64,000 bases of DNA from an uncultured SAR86 cluster bacterium (lineage in GTDB: Bacteria; Pseudomonadota; Gammaproteobacteria; Magnimaribacterales; D2472): positions 37,947-101,946 of the forward strand of contig CACCNJ010000003.1 in assembly GCA_902547295.1 (NCBI GenBank), written 5' to 3'. Position numbers and translations under genes: made by a program. Each line of letters starts with the position of its first letter. Position 1 is the first letter of the stretch. Under the pieces are notes generated by a model, which was not told where the DNA came from, searched no databases, and worked only from the letters and a program-made list of their open reading frames with translations. Below, one piece after another: positions 9,665-18,373 of the stretch.

Positions 9665-10208
9665 TATGATAAGTCCTAAGATCTCGAACCCAATTATATG
9701 CGTATACAGCTAAACTCAATATAGTTACAAGAATTATTAATATATCAAGAGGAAACAATCCAAGATTTAACTCAATAATTTCTTTAAGGAAAATAATAGC
9801 AATATAGATTATTTGCAAAGTGGTAGTTAACTTCCCGAGAAAATTTGGTGTTGGTGTATCAGATTCAATAACTGTCATTCTTATGGCAGCTCCTAAAAGA
9901 ATGGCAACATCTCTGCTAAAAAAAATAACAAAGATATAAAATGGAATATATTGATTAAGCCATAAAATAAAGATAGATCCAGATAGAAGAATTTTGTCTG
10001 CAACTGGATCTAAAAGAGTTCCAAGCTCAGTTTGCCAATTCATTTTTCTAGCAATAAATCCGTCCAAACCATCAGTAACTGAGGCGACAACAAAATAAAT
10101 AATACTAATTTCAAAATTTCCTAAATAAATATTATTTAAGATTGGATAAACCAAAGCTATTCTAACTATAGTTAGTAAGTTAGGAATAAATATAAAAAAC
10201 TTTTTCAT
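9657..10208 (-). CDS. CDP-alcohol phosphatidyltransferase (PgsA-like)
   Basis: An integral membrane enzyme that transfers a phosphatidyl group from CDP-diacylglycerol to an alcohol. The 183-aa protein has the catalytic signature DGLDGFIAR...G...D...D (about residues 46-68), with all four aspartates visible, in a multi-helix membrane protein. The length fits phosphatidylglycerophosphate synthase or the related protein commonly found beside hda; the exact alcohol is not provable. It lies between hda and the DUF2066 gene with overlaps at both ends. Confidence 0.88.
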   Translation of the reverse strand: MKKFFIFIPNLLTIVRIALVYPILNNIYLGNFEISIIYFVVASVTDGLDGFIARKMNWQTELGTLLDPVADKILLSGSIFILWLNQYIPFYIFVIFFSRDVAILLGAAIRMTVIESDTPTPNFLGKLTTTLQIIYIAIIFLKEIIELNLGLFPLDILIILVTILSLAVYAYNWVRDLRTYHNE

Positions 10209-11224
10209 CTAACAAAACTAATATTTATCTCAGAGCTATCTTTGTATTGACTATTAATCTCAAGAAAATTACTTTCAGAAATTTCTTTTACAATTGAATC
10301 AAAGTCCCCAAATATATCCAATCTATAAAAAATAGTATCTACATGAAATCTACTGATGTCTATGTCTTTTAATCCTACTAGATTCTCCAGAACCTTCCGA
10401 GATTTTTCATAATCTTGAAAAGAATTAATATTTGAAACAGAAATATTAATTACTCCTTTTTTTGAAGTATTTATAAGATTTTTCTTGAGTATTTTATTAA
10501 TTATAGAATTAGTATGTTCTTTAAATTTTTCTATAAAAGGACTAATAAAATCTTTATTATCCACGGTCATATTTATATCACCGCTAATTGACCATTCATC
10601 AATACCCGTTTTAGATACATTGATTTTAATTAATTCATCAAAAATATATTTTTCGATAATAATATCTTCATAATTAATAAGTCTTTCATAGTTTCTTAAT
10701 TGATTGACATCAAACAAATCTGGCTCAGGGAGTTCAAGAAAAATTCCTCTTGAAGTTGATTCATTTTTTAAATAGTCTTTTAAAGACTCATCTAATACAG
10801 AGTTGTTTTGAGAATTTGTTAAATAATAAGGTTCTTCTGTCCCAGAATCAATTTCAATAAGAAATAATACAATAGGCCTAGAATTGCTTAAAATTGGAAT
10901 AGAAAGCCTATTAAAAACTTCAATCAACAAATCTTTTTCAAAATTTACCTCTAGATAACTTTTGTTATTAATATTCTTTATAGAATAACTTTTTATAAAA
11001 TTTTTTCGTTCATTACCAGCATTGATGATTTTCCATATATTTGAAGGAGAATCACTGCCGCTTAATCTATAAATCATAGTATTAAATGTATTATTTATTG
11101 ATTTCTCAATTTGCGATACGCTATCAATTGGTTCTAAAACTACAAAAAGTTTGTCAAACTCCTTTCCAAAGCATGTATTAGAAAAGATAATAAGGCTTAA
11201 TAAAGTATGTTTTAAAAATCTCAT
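10205..11224 (-). CDS. DUF2066-like exported protein
   Basis: This 339-aa protein has a signal peptide (about 1-20) and no other membrane segment, so it is probably periplasmic. The N-terminal region (YRLSGSDSPSNIWKIINAG... then RPIVLFLIEID) and its place upstream of the phosphatidyltransferase and hda, divergent from purM, match the DUF2066 family. Function unknown. Start codons of this gene and purM are 27 bases apart, so their control regions are shared. Confidence 0.78.
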   Translation of the reverse strand: MRFLKHTLLSLIIFSNTCFGKEFDKLFVVLEPIDSVSQIEKSINNTFNTMIYRLSGSDSPSNIWKIINAGNERKNFIKSYSIKNINNKSYLEVNFEKDLLIEVFNRLSIPILSNSRPIVLFLIEIDSGTEEPYYLTNSQNNSVLDESLKDYLKNESTSRGIFLELPEPDLFDVNQLRNYERLINYEDIIIEKYIFDELIKINVSKTGIDEWSISGDINMTVDNKDFISPFIEKFKEHTNSIINKILKKNLINTSKKGVINISVSNINSFQDYEKSRKVLENLVGLKDIDISRFHVDTIFYRLDIFGDFDSIVKEISESNFLEINSQYKDSSEINISFVR

Positions 11225-11251
11225 ATTTTTTAGTATATGAAGGTATTTTAA

Positions 11252-12283
11252 ATGACAAAAGAAATTATAGAAAATGATCCATACAAATTAGCTGGAGTTG
11301 ATATTGATGCTGGTAACAGCTTAGTTGATCAAATTAAAAAGAGTGTTGCCGCCTCTCATAATAAGAATGTCTTAGATAATATTGGAGGCTTTGCAGGAAT
11401 GTACGAGCTAGATAAAGATATTAAGAATCCAGTTTTAGTTGCATGTACAGATGGAGTTGGAACAAAAGTTTCGCTTGCTCAACAGTACAACGATTTATCA
11501 GGCATTGGTCAAGATCTTGTAGCCATGTGTGTTAATGATTTAATTGTATGCGGTGCAAAGCCTCTATTTTTTTTGGATTATTATGCATCTTCAAAGCTAG
11601 ATGTTAATGAAGCTACTACCGTTGTAAAAAGTATTGCAGATGCATGCGTCAAATCTGACTGTGCGCTTTTAGGCGGTGAAACTGCTGAGATGCCTGGTCA
11701 TTATATTGATAATAATTTCGATCTTGCTGGATTCTCAGTTGGATGCGTTAGCAAAGATAAGATAATTAAAAATGATAATGTCATGTGCGGTAATGTCTTG
11801 ATAGGAATAGAATCAAGTGGTCCCCATTCAAATGGATTTTCTTTAATAAGAAAAATCATTAAAGAATCTAAGGTAAATGAAGAAGAAAAAAATATAATAG
11901 CTAAAAGATGTCTTGAGCCAACCTTGCTTTATCCCAAATTGATTATGGAGTTAATTTCAAATTATAAGATTAATTCTCTTTCACATATTACGGGAGGTGG
12001 TCTTACAGAAAATCTACCAAGATCTATACCAGATAATCTCTGCGTAGAAATAGATACTGACTCGTGGGAAATGCCAAATATTTTTAAATGGTTAAAAGAA
12101 AATGGAAATATTTCTGATGATGATATGTATAGAATATTTAATTGTGGAATAGGCATGGTGCTTTTTGTTGATGAAGATGAAGAGTTAAATATTTCTTCGA
12201 GAATAAAAGAATTAAAAATGAATAGTTTCGTCATTGGGAAAGTCAAAAATAAAAAGGAAGAATCTTCTGTAATATTTGTCTAA
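11252..12283 (+). CDS. purM: PurM, phosphoribosylformylglycinamidine cyclo-ligase (AIR synthetase)
   Basis: The fifth step of purine synthesis: ATP-dependent ring closure of FGAM to AIR. The 343-aa protein shows the family motifs DIDAGN near the N-terminus, GGFAGMYEL, TDGVGTK, LGGETAEMPGHY and the C-terminal domain HITGGGLTENLPR. PurN follows after nine bases, the standard purMN operon. Confidence 0.97.
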   Translation: MTKEIIENDPYKLAGVDIDAGNSLVDQIKKSVAASHNKNVLDNIGGFAGMYELDKDIKNPVLVACTDGVGTKVSLAQQYNDLSGIGQDLVAMCVNDLIVCGAKPLFFLDYYASSKLDVNEATTVVKSIADACVKSDCALLGGETAEMPGHYIDNNFDLAGFSVGCVSKDKIIKNDNVMCGNVLIGIESSGPHSNGFSLIRKIIKESKVNEEEKNIIAKRCLEPTLLYPKLIMELISNYKINSLSHITGGGLTENLPRSIPDNLCVEIDTDSWEMPNIFKWLKENGNISDDDMYRIFNCGIGMVLFVDEDEELNISSRIKELKMNSFVIGKVKNKKEESSVIFV

Positions 12284-12292
12284 ATAATTAAA

Positions 12293-12943
12293 ATGAAAAA
12301 AATCGTAGTCTTGATATCAGGCAGTGGTTCTAACTTGGAAGCAATTATAGAATCATGCGCTGCCAAAAAGATTAATGGGAGAGTTATTCATGTAATGTCT
12401 AATAATCCAGATGCTTATGGGCTAATCAGGGCAGCAAAGTTTAATATTCCATCAACAATTATTGATCATAAAAAGTTTTCATCAAGAATTGATTTTGAAA
12501 ATTCATTAGAAGATTGCCTAGATACGCTCAGTCCAGATTTAATTGTTTTGGCAGGTTTCATGAGAATACTTGGTACTAAAATTACATCTAAATTTTCCAA
12601 TAAAATGATCAATCTTCACCCTTCTCTTCTTCCTATGTATCCAGGATTGCATACTCATGAAAAAGTTCTTGAAAATAAAGATACTCATCATGGTATTTCA
12701 ATACATTATGTTTCATCTGAATTAGATGCTGGTCCATTAATTGCTCAAGGGTTTATAGATATAAGTAAAGATGAAACTTTGGAAAATATAATTAAACGCA
12801 TCCATAAGATTGAACACTTATTGCTACCAGAAATTATCAATGAGATTTGCAATGAAAATATTTATCTAGATAATAACGAAGTTAAATATCGTAATATTAA
12901 TTTACACAACCATAAGCTAATTAAAAGAAGTTATGAAATATAA
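12293..12943 (+). CDS. purN: PurN, phosphoribosylglycinamide formyltransferase
   Basis: Transfers the formyl group of 10-formyl-THF to GAR. The N-terminal ISGSGSNLEAII loop binds substrate, and the catalytic triad regions are seen in NLHPSLLP, GISIHYVSSELDAGPLI and the Asn/His/Asp positions. At 216 aa it is normal length. The stop overlaps the start of the DUF3108 gene by 11 bases. Its cofactor comes from FolD, encoded earlier in the window. Confidence 0.97.
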   Translation: MKKIVVLISGSGSNLEAIIESCAAKKINGRVIHVMSNNPDAYGLIRAAKFNIPSTIIDHKKFSSRIDFENSLEDCLDTLSPDLIVLAGFMRILGTKITSKFSNKMINLHPSLLPMYPGLHTHEKVLENKDTHHGISIHYVSSELDAGPLIAQGFIDISKDETLENIIKRIHKIEHLLLPEIINEICNENIYLDNNEVKYRNINLHNHKLIKRSYEI

Positions 12944-13619
12944 AGTTATAAATTTTTTGTTGATAATTTTTTTATCAATCAATGTGGTTTCGTCTGAAAT
13001 ACCTCCCTATTCAGCAAAATATAATTTTGAATCAGAAGAAATATCAATCTCTGGAATAAGAGAATTCTATAAAACTGAAAATGGCTTTGAAATGAGATTC
13101 AAGGCATCAAATCTTTTTGCTAGTTTATTTTTTTTATCTAAGTTTGAAATTAAAAATAGCAAAGTTATTTCAGATTCGTATGAAATAAAAATCAGACCAA
13201 AATTTCTAGATAGAGATCAATACTTAAATTTTGATTATGAGGCTATGGAGGTTCGCTCTGAAGGCATAAACAAGTGGGTTGCATCTTTAATAGATGATTT
13301 AGTATATGATCCTTTAAATGTTCAAATTATGATAAGAACAAACGTAAAACATGGTCTAAAAAATTTCAAAATTAATATTGTGGACATGGAAGAAGGAGGA
13401 TCGAAATCTTACGAATTTAATGTTGTTGGACTTGAAGAATATATCTTCAATGGAGAAACATTAAAATGCGTAATACTTGAAAGATCAAGATTAAATAGCG
13501 ATAGAAAGGTAACTTATTATCTTGCTGAAGAGCTCGAATACATGTTCATTAAAATAATTGATGCTAGTCCTGAAAGGACTAATACATTAAAGCTTCTAGA
13601 GGTTTTAAGTCTTGGGTAA
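12933..13619 (+). CDS. DUF3108-like exported protein
   Basis: This 228-aa protein has an N-terminal signal peptide and a beta-rich body starting [13 protein letters not shown], resembling the DUF3108 family found downstream of purN in many gammaproteobacteria. No catalytic motif is visible. It converges with dcd, overlapping by 15 bases. Confidence 0.75.
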   Translation: MKYKVINFLLIIFLSINVVSSEIPPYSAKYNFESEEISISGIREFYKTENGFEMRFKASNLFASLFFLSKFEIKNSKVISDSYEIKIRPKFLDRDQYLNFDYEAMEVRSEGINKWVASLIDDLVYDPLNVQIMIRTNVKHGLKNFKINIVDMEEGGSKSYEFNVVGLEEYIFNGETLKCVILERSRLNSDRKVTYYLAEELEYMFIKIIDASPERTNTLKLLEVLSLG

Positions 13620-14174
13620 AGTAACCCCGGTTTGTCCTTGATATTTTCCATCACGATCTTTGTAACTTATCTCACACTCTTCATCTGATTCAAAAAACAG
13701 CATTTGAGCAACTCCCTCTCCGGCATAAATTTTTGCAGGAAGATTCGTTGTATTTGAGAACTCAAGAGTAACATGACCCTCCCACTCAGGTTCAAGTGGA
13801 GTTACGTTTACAATAATTCCACATCTTGCATATGTTGATTTTCCTAAACATACAGTGAGAATATTCCTGGGAATTTTAAAATACTCAACGGTTCTAGCTA
13901 ATGCAAAAGAGTTTGGAGGAATAATACAAACATCTGAATTAATATCCACAAAACTTTTTTCATCAAATGACTTGGGATCGACTATCGCAGAATGAATGTT
14001 TGTAAAAACTTTAAATTCATTTGAGCATCTGACGTCATATCCATAACTAGACACTCCGTAAGAAATTAGTTTATTGCCATCATTATCAAGCCTAACTTGA
14101 TTCTTTGAAAATGGATCAATCATATTATGCTCTTGAGACATTTTTTGAATCCATTTATCTGATTTAATCGACAT
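13605..14174 (-). CDS. dcd: Dcd, dCTP deaminase
   Basis: Deaminates dCTP to dUTP for thymidylate synthesis. The 189-aa protein has the family core [33 protein letters not shown] and [20 protein letters not shown], which contains the catalytic Glu. The C-terminus ends in [14 protein letters not shown], which closes over nucleotide. It overlaps the recR stop by 11 bases. Confidence 0.96.
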   Translation of the reverse strand: MSIKSDKWIQKMSQEHNMIDPFSKNQVRLDNDGNKLISYGVSSYGYDVRCSNEFKVFTNIHSAIVDPKSFDEKSFVDINSDVCIIPPNSFALARTVEYFKIPRNILTVCLGKSTYARCGIIVNVTPLEPEWEGHVTLEFSNTTNLPAKIYAGEGVAQMLFFESDEECEISYKDRDGKYQGQTGVTLPKT

Positions 14175-14760
14175 CTATTTCTATCCTTCCCTCTATTGCC
14201 CGAGCAATTGTAGTTCCATCAACATACTCTAACTCTCCTCCAATTGGAATACCATAAGAAATTCTTGAAACCTTAGCATTTTTTATATGATCTTTTATAA
14301 ATATTGCTGTTGCATCACCTTCCACAGTGCTACTAGTTGCAAGTATTACTTCTTTTACTTCATCATTATTAGTAATGTTTAAGAGGTCATCAATACCCAA
14401 ATCTTCAGGTCCAATACCATCAATTGGCGAAAGCCTTCCTAATAAAACAAAATATCTGCCTCTGAAGCCACCAGTTGATTCAATAGCTAATACATCAGAT
14501 GGGCTCTCAACAACACAAATGCTTTTTTTGTCTCTTGTTGAGTCAGAGCAAACTCCACATAAATTATTAGATGTAAGCATTCTGCAATTTGAGCATCTTT
14601 GAATGCTTTCGATGGCATTAGATAGAGTATTTGCTAATATACTAGCTCCATCTTTATTCCTATCAAGTAAATATAATGCCATTCTTTGAGCAGATTTTTT
14701 GCCAACTCCAGGCAGGATTGTCAATGCATTTATGAGTTCATTTAATAGATCTTGGTTCAT
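14164..14760 (-). CDS. recR: RecR, recombination mediator
   Basis: With RecF/RecO it loads RecA on gapped DNA. The 198-aa protein has N-terminal helix-hairpin-helix [13 protein letters not shown], a zinc finger with [16 protein letters not shown], and a Toprim domain with [13 protein letters not shown]. It sits directly after dnaX on the same strand, the usual order; the intergenic gap is three bases. Confidence 0.97.
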   Translation of the reverse strand: MNQDLLNELINALTILPGVGKKSAQRMALYLLDRNKDGASILANTLSNAIESIQRCSNCRMLTSNNLCGVCSDSTRDKKSICVVESPSDVLAIESTGGFRGRYFVLLGRLSPIDGIGPEDLGIDDLLNITNNDEVKEVILATSSTVEGDATAIFIKDHIKNAKVSRISYGIPIGGELEYVDGTTIARAIEGRIEIDVD

Positions 14761-14763
14761 TTT

Positions 14764-16344
14764 TTACTTTGAGGGTTTAATGGTTTCTGGTTTTATCTTT
14801 CCATTAAATTTTTCAACGAAATCTTGTATTTCTTTATCTTTGCTAATTTGATCTTTTGCCAAGTTTTCTTCTTCTTCTATTTTACTTTCATTTAATTGTA
14901 TTGGAGAATTAATTACATCTCCTTTCTCGATTTTAATATTAATTTTATTTAAAAATATACTTTCCACGGTAGTCATAAATTCCGACATAATATTCTCAGG
15001 GACTTCACCTAAATTCAAATCTGCTTTTAAAATCATGCCTTCATCGTTGTGCGAAAATAACGACATATTTCCAAAATAATTTCTTGCAAAGGGGCTTAAT
15101 TCTAGAGAGTTAAATAATTTCACCCAATCTTCATTATTGTTAAGGTACTTTTTTTCACTTGATTCTTCAGACGAGGAACTATTATCTCTTTTTATCTCTT
15201 CATCAACTTTTTTGAGACTTTTTTTTTCTGAATTACCTGGATTAGTGTCTTGGTTATTTTCTGAAAGTTTCTGAAGAGGATTGAAAGTAAGCATTCTTAA
15301 TAAACAAATTTCTAGGCATTCTTTGGGGCTTGGATGTACAGAAAATCTAGTAAAAGAATTCATGCCGATTTCGTATAAAAGTTGACAAAACTCTTTGTCG
15401 ATTTTCTTTGATATGCTTTTTATATTTTCACTTTCTGAATTATTTAGTACCTGTTCAAGTGAAACTTGATGAAGAATGCTTATCAAATCTCGAAGAATAA
15501 CATCATATTCTGGTAATAACTGTTCAATTTCAGCAAGCTTATCAAAAACTTTCTTACCATCTCCATCGACTACACCTTCCAGAAGCTCAAATAAAAGTGA
15601 ATCATCAATTGTTCCCAACAGTTTTTTTACTTCATTGCTATTAAGCTCGCCATTACCATGCGCTATTGCTTGATCAAGAATTGTCAAAGCATCTCTTACG
15701 GATCCATTTGCAGATTTTGATATTAATTCAGTACTCTCATCATCATGTTTGATTTTTTCTTTTTTTAATATCTGATTTAAGTGGTTGTTCAGCATTTCTT
15801 CATTAACTGTTTTAAGGTTTAGCTGCAAGCACCTTGATTGAACTGTCTTTGGGATTTTTTCTGGATTGGTTGTTGCAAAAATAAATACAACATGAGGCGG
15901 TGGTTCTTCTAAGGTCTTTAAAAGAGCATTGAAACTTGCAGTTGAAAGCATATGAACTTCATCGATGAGAAAAATCTTATATCTACTTTTAGCGGGTTTA
16001 TATTCAACTGTTTCTATTAAGTCTCTTATTTTCTCAACTTGAGTGTTAGATGCAGCATCAATTTCTAGAAAGTCAACGCTTCTTCCGGCAGTTATTTCAA
16101 TAGTATTAGAACATTTGTTACACGGTACTGATGTTGGTTTGGTGTTACTCTCACAGTTTAAACATTTTGCTAAAATTCTTGCAATAGTAGTCTTGCCAAC
16201 TCCTCTTGTGCCTGAAAATATATATGCTTGATGAATTTTTTCAGACTCAATACTGTTTACCAAAGCCCTCACGACATGCTCTTGACCAATAACTTCTTCA
16301 AAGCATGATGGTCTATATTTTCTAGCTAAAACCTCATAAGACAT
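14764..16344 (-). CDS. dnaX: DnaX, DNA polymerase III tau (and possibly gamma) subunit
   Basis: The clamp-loader ATPase that also couples polymerase and helicase. AAA+ motifs: Walker A GTRGVGKT (45-52), zinc ligands C61, C64, C75 and C78, Walker B FLIDEVHML, and sensor 1. Domains I-III run to about residue 360, followed by a charged linker and a C-terminal tau domain, total 526 aa. In the linker, codons 373-376 contain nine consecutive adenines (15219-15227, complement). Either frame shift leads within a few codons to a stop, predicting a product of about 378-383 aa that keeps domains I-III. Confidence 0.96.
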   Translation of the reverse strand: MSYEVLARKYRPSCFEEVIGQEHVVRALVNSIESEKIHQAYIFSGTRGVGKTTIARILAKCLNCESNTKPTSVPCNKCSNTIEITAGRSVDFLEIDAASNTQVEKIRDLIETVEYKPAKSRYKIFLIDEVHMLSTASFNALLKTLEEPPPHVVFIFATTNPEKIPKTVQSRCLQLNLKTVNEEMLNNHLNQILKKEKIKHDDESTELISKSANGSVRDALTILDQAIAHGNGELNSNEVKKLLGTIDDSLLFELLEGVVDGDGKKVFDKLAEIEQLLPEYDVILRDLISILHQVSLEQVLNNSESENIKSISKKIDKEFCQLLYEIGMNSFTRFSVHPSPKECLEICLLRMLTFNPLQKLSENNQDTNPGNSEKKSLKKVDEEIKRDNSSSSEESSEKKYLNNNEDWVKLFNSLELSPFARNYFGNMSLFSHNDEGMILKADLNLGEVPENIMSEFMTTVESIFLNKINIKIEKGDVINSPIQLNESKIEEEENLAKDQISKDKEIQDFVEKFNGKIKPETIKPSK

Positions 16345-16353
16345 AGCATTGAA

Positions 16354-16806
16354 TCATAACATGTCATTACCAAAAACTGATTCGATTTCTTTAAATCTGA
16401 AACCTCTATTTTGTAAAAAACTTTTTTGTTTTAATTTTTCTTTGATATCAGGACTTGGGCCATCTTTGAATTTTTTTGAAAAAGCTAATTTAGCAGCCGA
16501 TTCCCAATCGCCCTCTTCAATGATTACGCTATTTGTTATCGATTCATCAACACCTTTCGATGACAATTCAAAAGCAATCTTTTTAGGTCCAAATCCTTTT
16601 CTTTTTCTAGACAATACATAAGCTTCAGCATATCGCTTATTATTTACTAAGTTATTATCACTAAGTTTTTGAATAACAGAATCTATTATTTCTTTATTTT
16701 CAAAGCGTGAGGATAGCTTTTCTTTAATTTCTTTAAACGAATGTTCTCTTCTTGATAATAAATCTAGAGATTTGTTATATATAATATTGAATATTTCATC
16801 TGACAT
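16354..16806 (-). CDS. recX: RecX, regulator of RecA
   Basis: RecX binds the RecA filament and limits its growth. The 150-aa all-helical protein shows the three-repeat pattern: ALxxLSRREHSFKEIKEKL-like N-terminus, then VNNKRYAEAYVLSRKRKGFGPKKIAFEL, then a C-terminal repeat with FLQNRGFRFKEI. It stands ten bases upstream of dnaX on the same strand; recA itself is not in this window. Confidence 0.92.
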   Translation of the reverse strand: MSDEIFNIIYNKSLDLLSRREHSFKEIKEKLSSRFENKEIIDSVIQKLSDNNLVNNKRYAEAYVLSRKRKGFGPKKIAFELSSKGVDESITNSVIIEEGDWESAAKLAFSKKFKDGPSPDIKEKLKQKSFLQNRGFRFKEIESVFGNDML

Positions 16807-17261
16807 TATTCAAAAGGAATAACTCTTGATTTTCCATTTCTTTTTATTATTCTTACTTTTTGACCGGTAGTGTATGAAAAATTACTAACCTCTTGAATGA
16901 TGGAGACAAAGCTACCAGATTCGGTCTCTATCAATAATTCTACTCCATCTTTCTTTGTTACTGCTGAACCAATCTCAGATCCAAGAGCTGAACCTACCAA
17001 GCCTCCTAAAACTGCAGCAATATCAGATTCTGGTTCTGAATCTGTTGTATTTTTGCCAACAGCTGCTCCAATAGCCGCTCCAGCAGCAGCACCAACTTCT
17101 CTATCACCTTCAATTGTTACCATTGAAATATCTCTTATTGTTCCAAAAACCACATATTGCTGTTTTTGAGCATCTGATCTTGAAACAACATCTGGCTGCA
17201 ATGAATTATTTACACATGAGGATGTGGTGAAAATAAGTGCTATTAAGAAAAAATTTTTCAA
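16806..17261 (-). CDS. Glycine-zipper outer-membrane lipoprotein (17-kDa antigen/SlyB-like)
   Basis: A 151-aa protein with a signal sequence ending in a lipobox-like SSC at about residue 16. A glycine-zipper segment (about 56-105) follows, with repeated GAAxGAAIGAAVG and GGLVGSALGSEIG. The remainder is a beta-rich C-terminal domain with SFVSIIQ and GQKVRIIKRNGKSRV, as in the 17-kDa surface antigen family. It overlaps the upstream gene by four bases and recX by one. Confidence 0.85.
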   Translation of the reverse strand: MKNFFLIALIFTTSSCVNNSLQPDVVSRSDAQKQQYVVFGTIRDISMVTIEGDREVGAAAGAAIGAAVGKNTTDSEPESDIAAVLGGLVGSALGSEIGSAVTKKDGVELLIETESGSFVSIIQEVSNFSYTTGQKVRIIKRNGKSRVIPFE

Positions 17262-17662
17262 GATTCTTCACCTTTAGATAATTTATAGTGTCTTATAAGA
17301 TCATCTTTTATAACATAATATTTTCTATTTTTCTCAAAACCGTCTAAAAGCTTAACTTCATATATTTTTTCAAAATGTTTGGAGTTTAAAATTTCAATCC
17401 TGTCTCCTTTATTTAATCTAACTAAGTTTCTTGAATCTATGATAGAAAACCTATCCCAATCTGAAAATATTCTTGCCTGATAAGTGTTATATGCATCATT
17501 TGAAAAAAAATACAAAACCTTGCTACTTGAAGGAGTCAGTTTGTTGCTTATTGATTCTAGATACCATGTTTGACCCTGTTCAATAGATGGTAATGTTTCT
17601 TTTGCATTAAAAAAAGCAGTAAAAGAAAATATAAGTGTTAACAAAAATAATTTGGTTTTCAT
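17258..17662 (-). CDS. Hypothetical exported protein, 134 aa
   Basis: There is a signal peptide of about 20 residues, then a soluble beta-rich domain with several Tyr/Phe. I do not recognise the family. A KGDRIEIL segment resembles the SH3-like strands seen in small cell-envelope proteins, but this is weak. It is translationally coupled (ATGA overlap) to the glycine-zipper lipoprotein, so a shared envelope role is plausible. Confidence 0.6.
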   Translation of the reverse strand: MKTKLFLLTLIFSFTAFFNAKETLPSIEQGQTWYLESISNKLTPSSSKVLYFFSNDAYNTYQARIFSDWDRFSIIDSRNLVRLNKGDRIEILNSKHFEKIYEVKLLDGFEKNRKYYVIKDDLIRHYKLSKGEES

Positions 17663-17770
17663 AATAATTTTGACAATTGATTTAAAAAAAAGTTCTTATA
17701 TAAGGATATTTTAAAATTACAAAAAAATAAAGGTTGAAAAACTTAATAATGGCTATAAATATTAGTTGAT

Positions 17771-17851
17771 GAAGATGCCATAATGGATCTTCGCGTTAAC
17801 AAGTGTATGCTTTTTTAGATACACATTTATAAAGTCGCTTTTAAGGAGGAC
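17771..17851 (+). promoter_or_regulatory. Structured 5' leader of hsp20, possible RNA thermometer
   Basis: Three consecutive hairpins precede the heat-shock gene. The first is 17771-17792, with GAAGAT and CCA pairing to TGG and ATCTTC around loop TAA. The second is 17803-17824, GTGTAT pairing with ATACAC. The third is an imperfect one at 17834-17851, in which GTC pairs with GAC and TT with GG. The third buries the Shine-Dalgarno sequence (AAGGAGG, 17843-17849) behind weak and wobble pairs. A TATAAAT box lies further upstream at about 17755. ROSE-type thermometers of alpha- and gammaproteobacterial hsp20 genes use this logic; the fold here is my hand prediction. Confidence 0.4.
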
Positions 17852-17855
17852 TATT

Positions 17856-18308
17856 ATGATACTTAACTTTACAGACCCATTTTTCACAACACGTGTACTA
17901 GGGTTCGAACCTTTGTTTGATAGATTGCAAAGACTATCTGAGTCTAACGATAGATCATCAAGCTATCCACCATATAACATTAGCAAAGATGGTAATTATT
18001 TTGCCATTGAGATTGCTGTTGCTGGATTGTCAAAAGATGATATCCAGATAGAGCTCGCTGAAGGAGTTCTTTCAGTAAGCTACGATGGGCCAACTACTGA
18101 AGTTGTTAATGGTGAAAATAAGGTTGTTTATCAAGGAATTGCTCAAAGAGCATTTAAACAGCAATTTACCCTTTCTGAGGATGTTGTTGTTCAAGGCGCA
18201 GAAATAGTTAATGGTTTATTAACTATTAGTCTTGAGAAAATTATTCCTGATGAAAAGAAACCTAGGATGATTGAGATCAAATCACCAAAAAGAATCTCAA
18301 GTAAATAA
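17856..18308 (+). CDS. Hsp20/IbpA-type small heat-shock protein
   Basis: An ATP-independent chaperone that holds unfolding proteins for refolding by DnaK/ClpB. The 150-aa protein has the N-terminus of the IbpA type (DPFFTTRVLGFEPLFDRL), then an alpha-crystallin domain (about 38-135) with YPPYNISKDGNYFAIEIAVAGLSKDDI and GLLTISLEKIIPDEKKP carrying the L-x-I/V-like beta-9 motif. A very strong Shine-Dalgarno (AAGGAGG) precedes the start. The gene stands alone, with a hairpin at 18325-18345 after it. Confidence 0.93.
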   Translation: MILNFTDPFFTTRVLGFEPLFDRLQRLSESNDRSSSYPPYNISKDGNYFAIEIAVAGLSKDDIQIELAEGVLSVSYDGPTTEVVNGENKVVYQGIAQRAFKQQFTLSEDVVVQGAEIVNGLLTISLEKIIPDEKKPRMIEIKSPKRISSK

Positions 18309-18324
18309 CTTTTATAATGTGAAA

Positions 18325-18345
18325 TGGGGTGCATAATGCACCCCA
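18325..18345. terminator. Perfect hairpin after hsp20
   Basis: TGGGGTGCA (18325-18333) pairs with TGCACCCCA (18337-18345) around a three-base loop. It follows the hsp20 stop by 16 bases and is the obvious 3' end structure for that gene. No T run follows on the plus strand, so it may act as an RNA stabiliser rather than as a classical intrinsic terminator. Confidence 0.5.
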
Positions 18346-18373
18346 AATGTTAAATAGGATAAAATTATATTTA

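Noticed and set aside
18329..18373. GTG start for the DsbD-like gene
   Set aside because: It lies inside the hairpin after hsp20, lacks a Shine-Dalgarno and would put a non-signal extension before the signal peptide.
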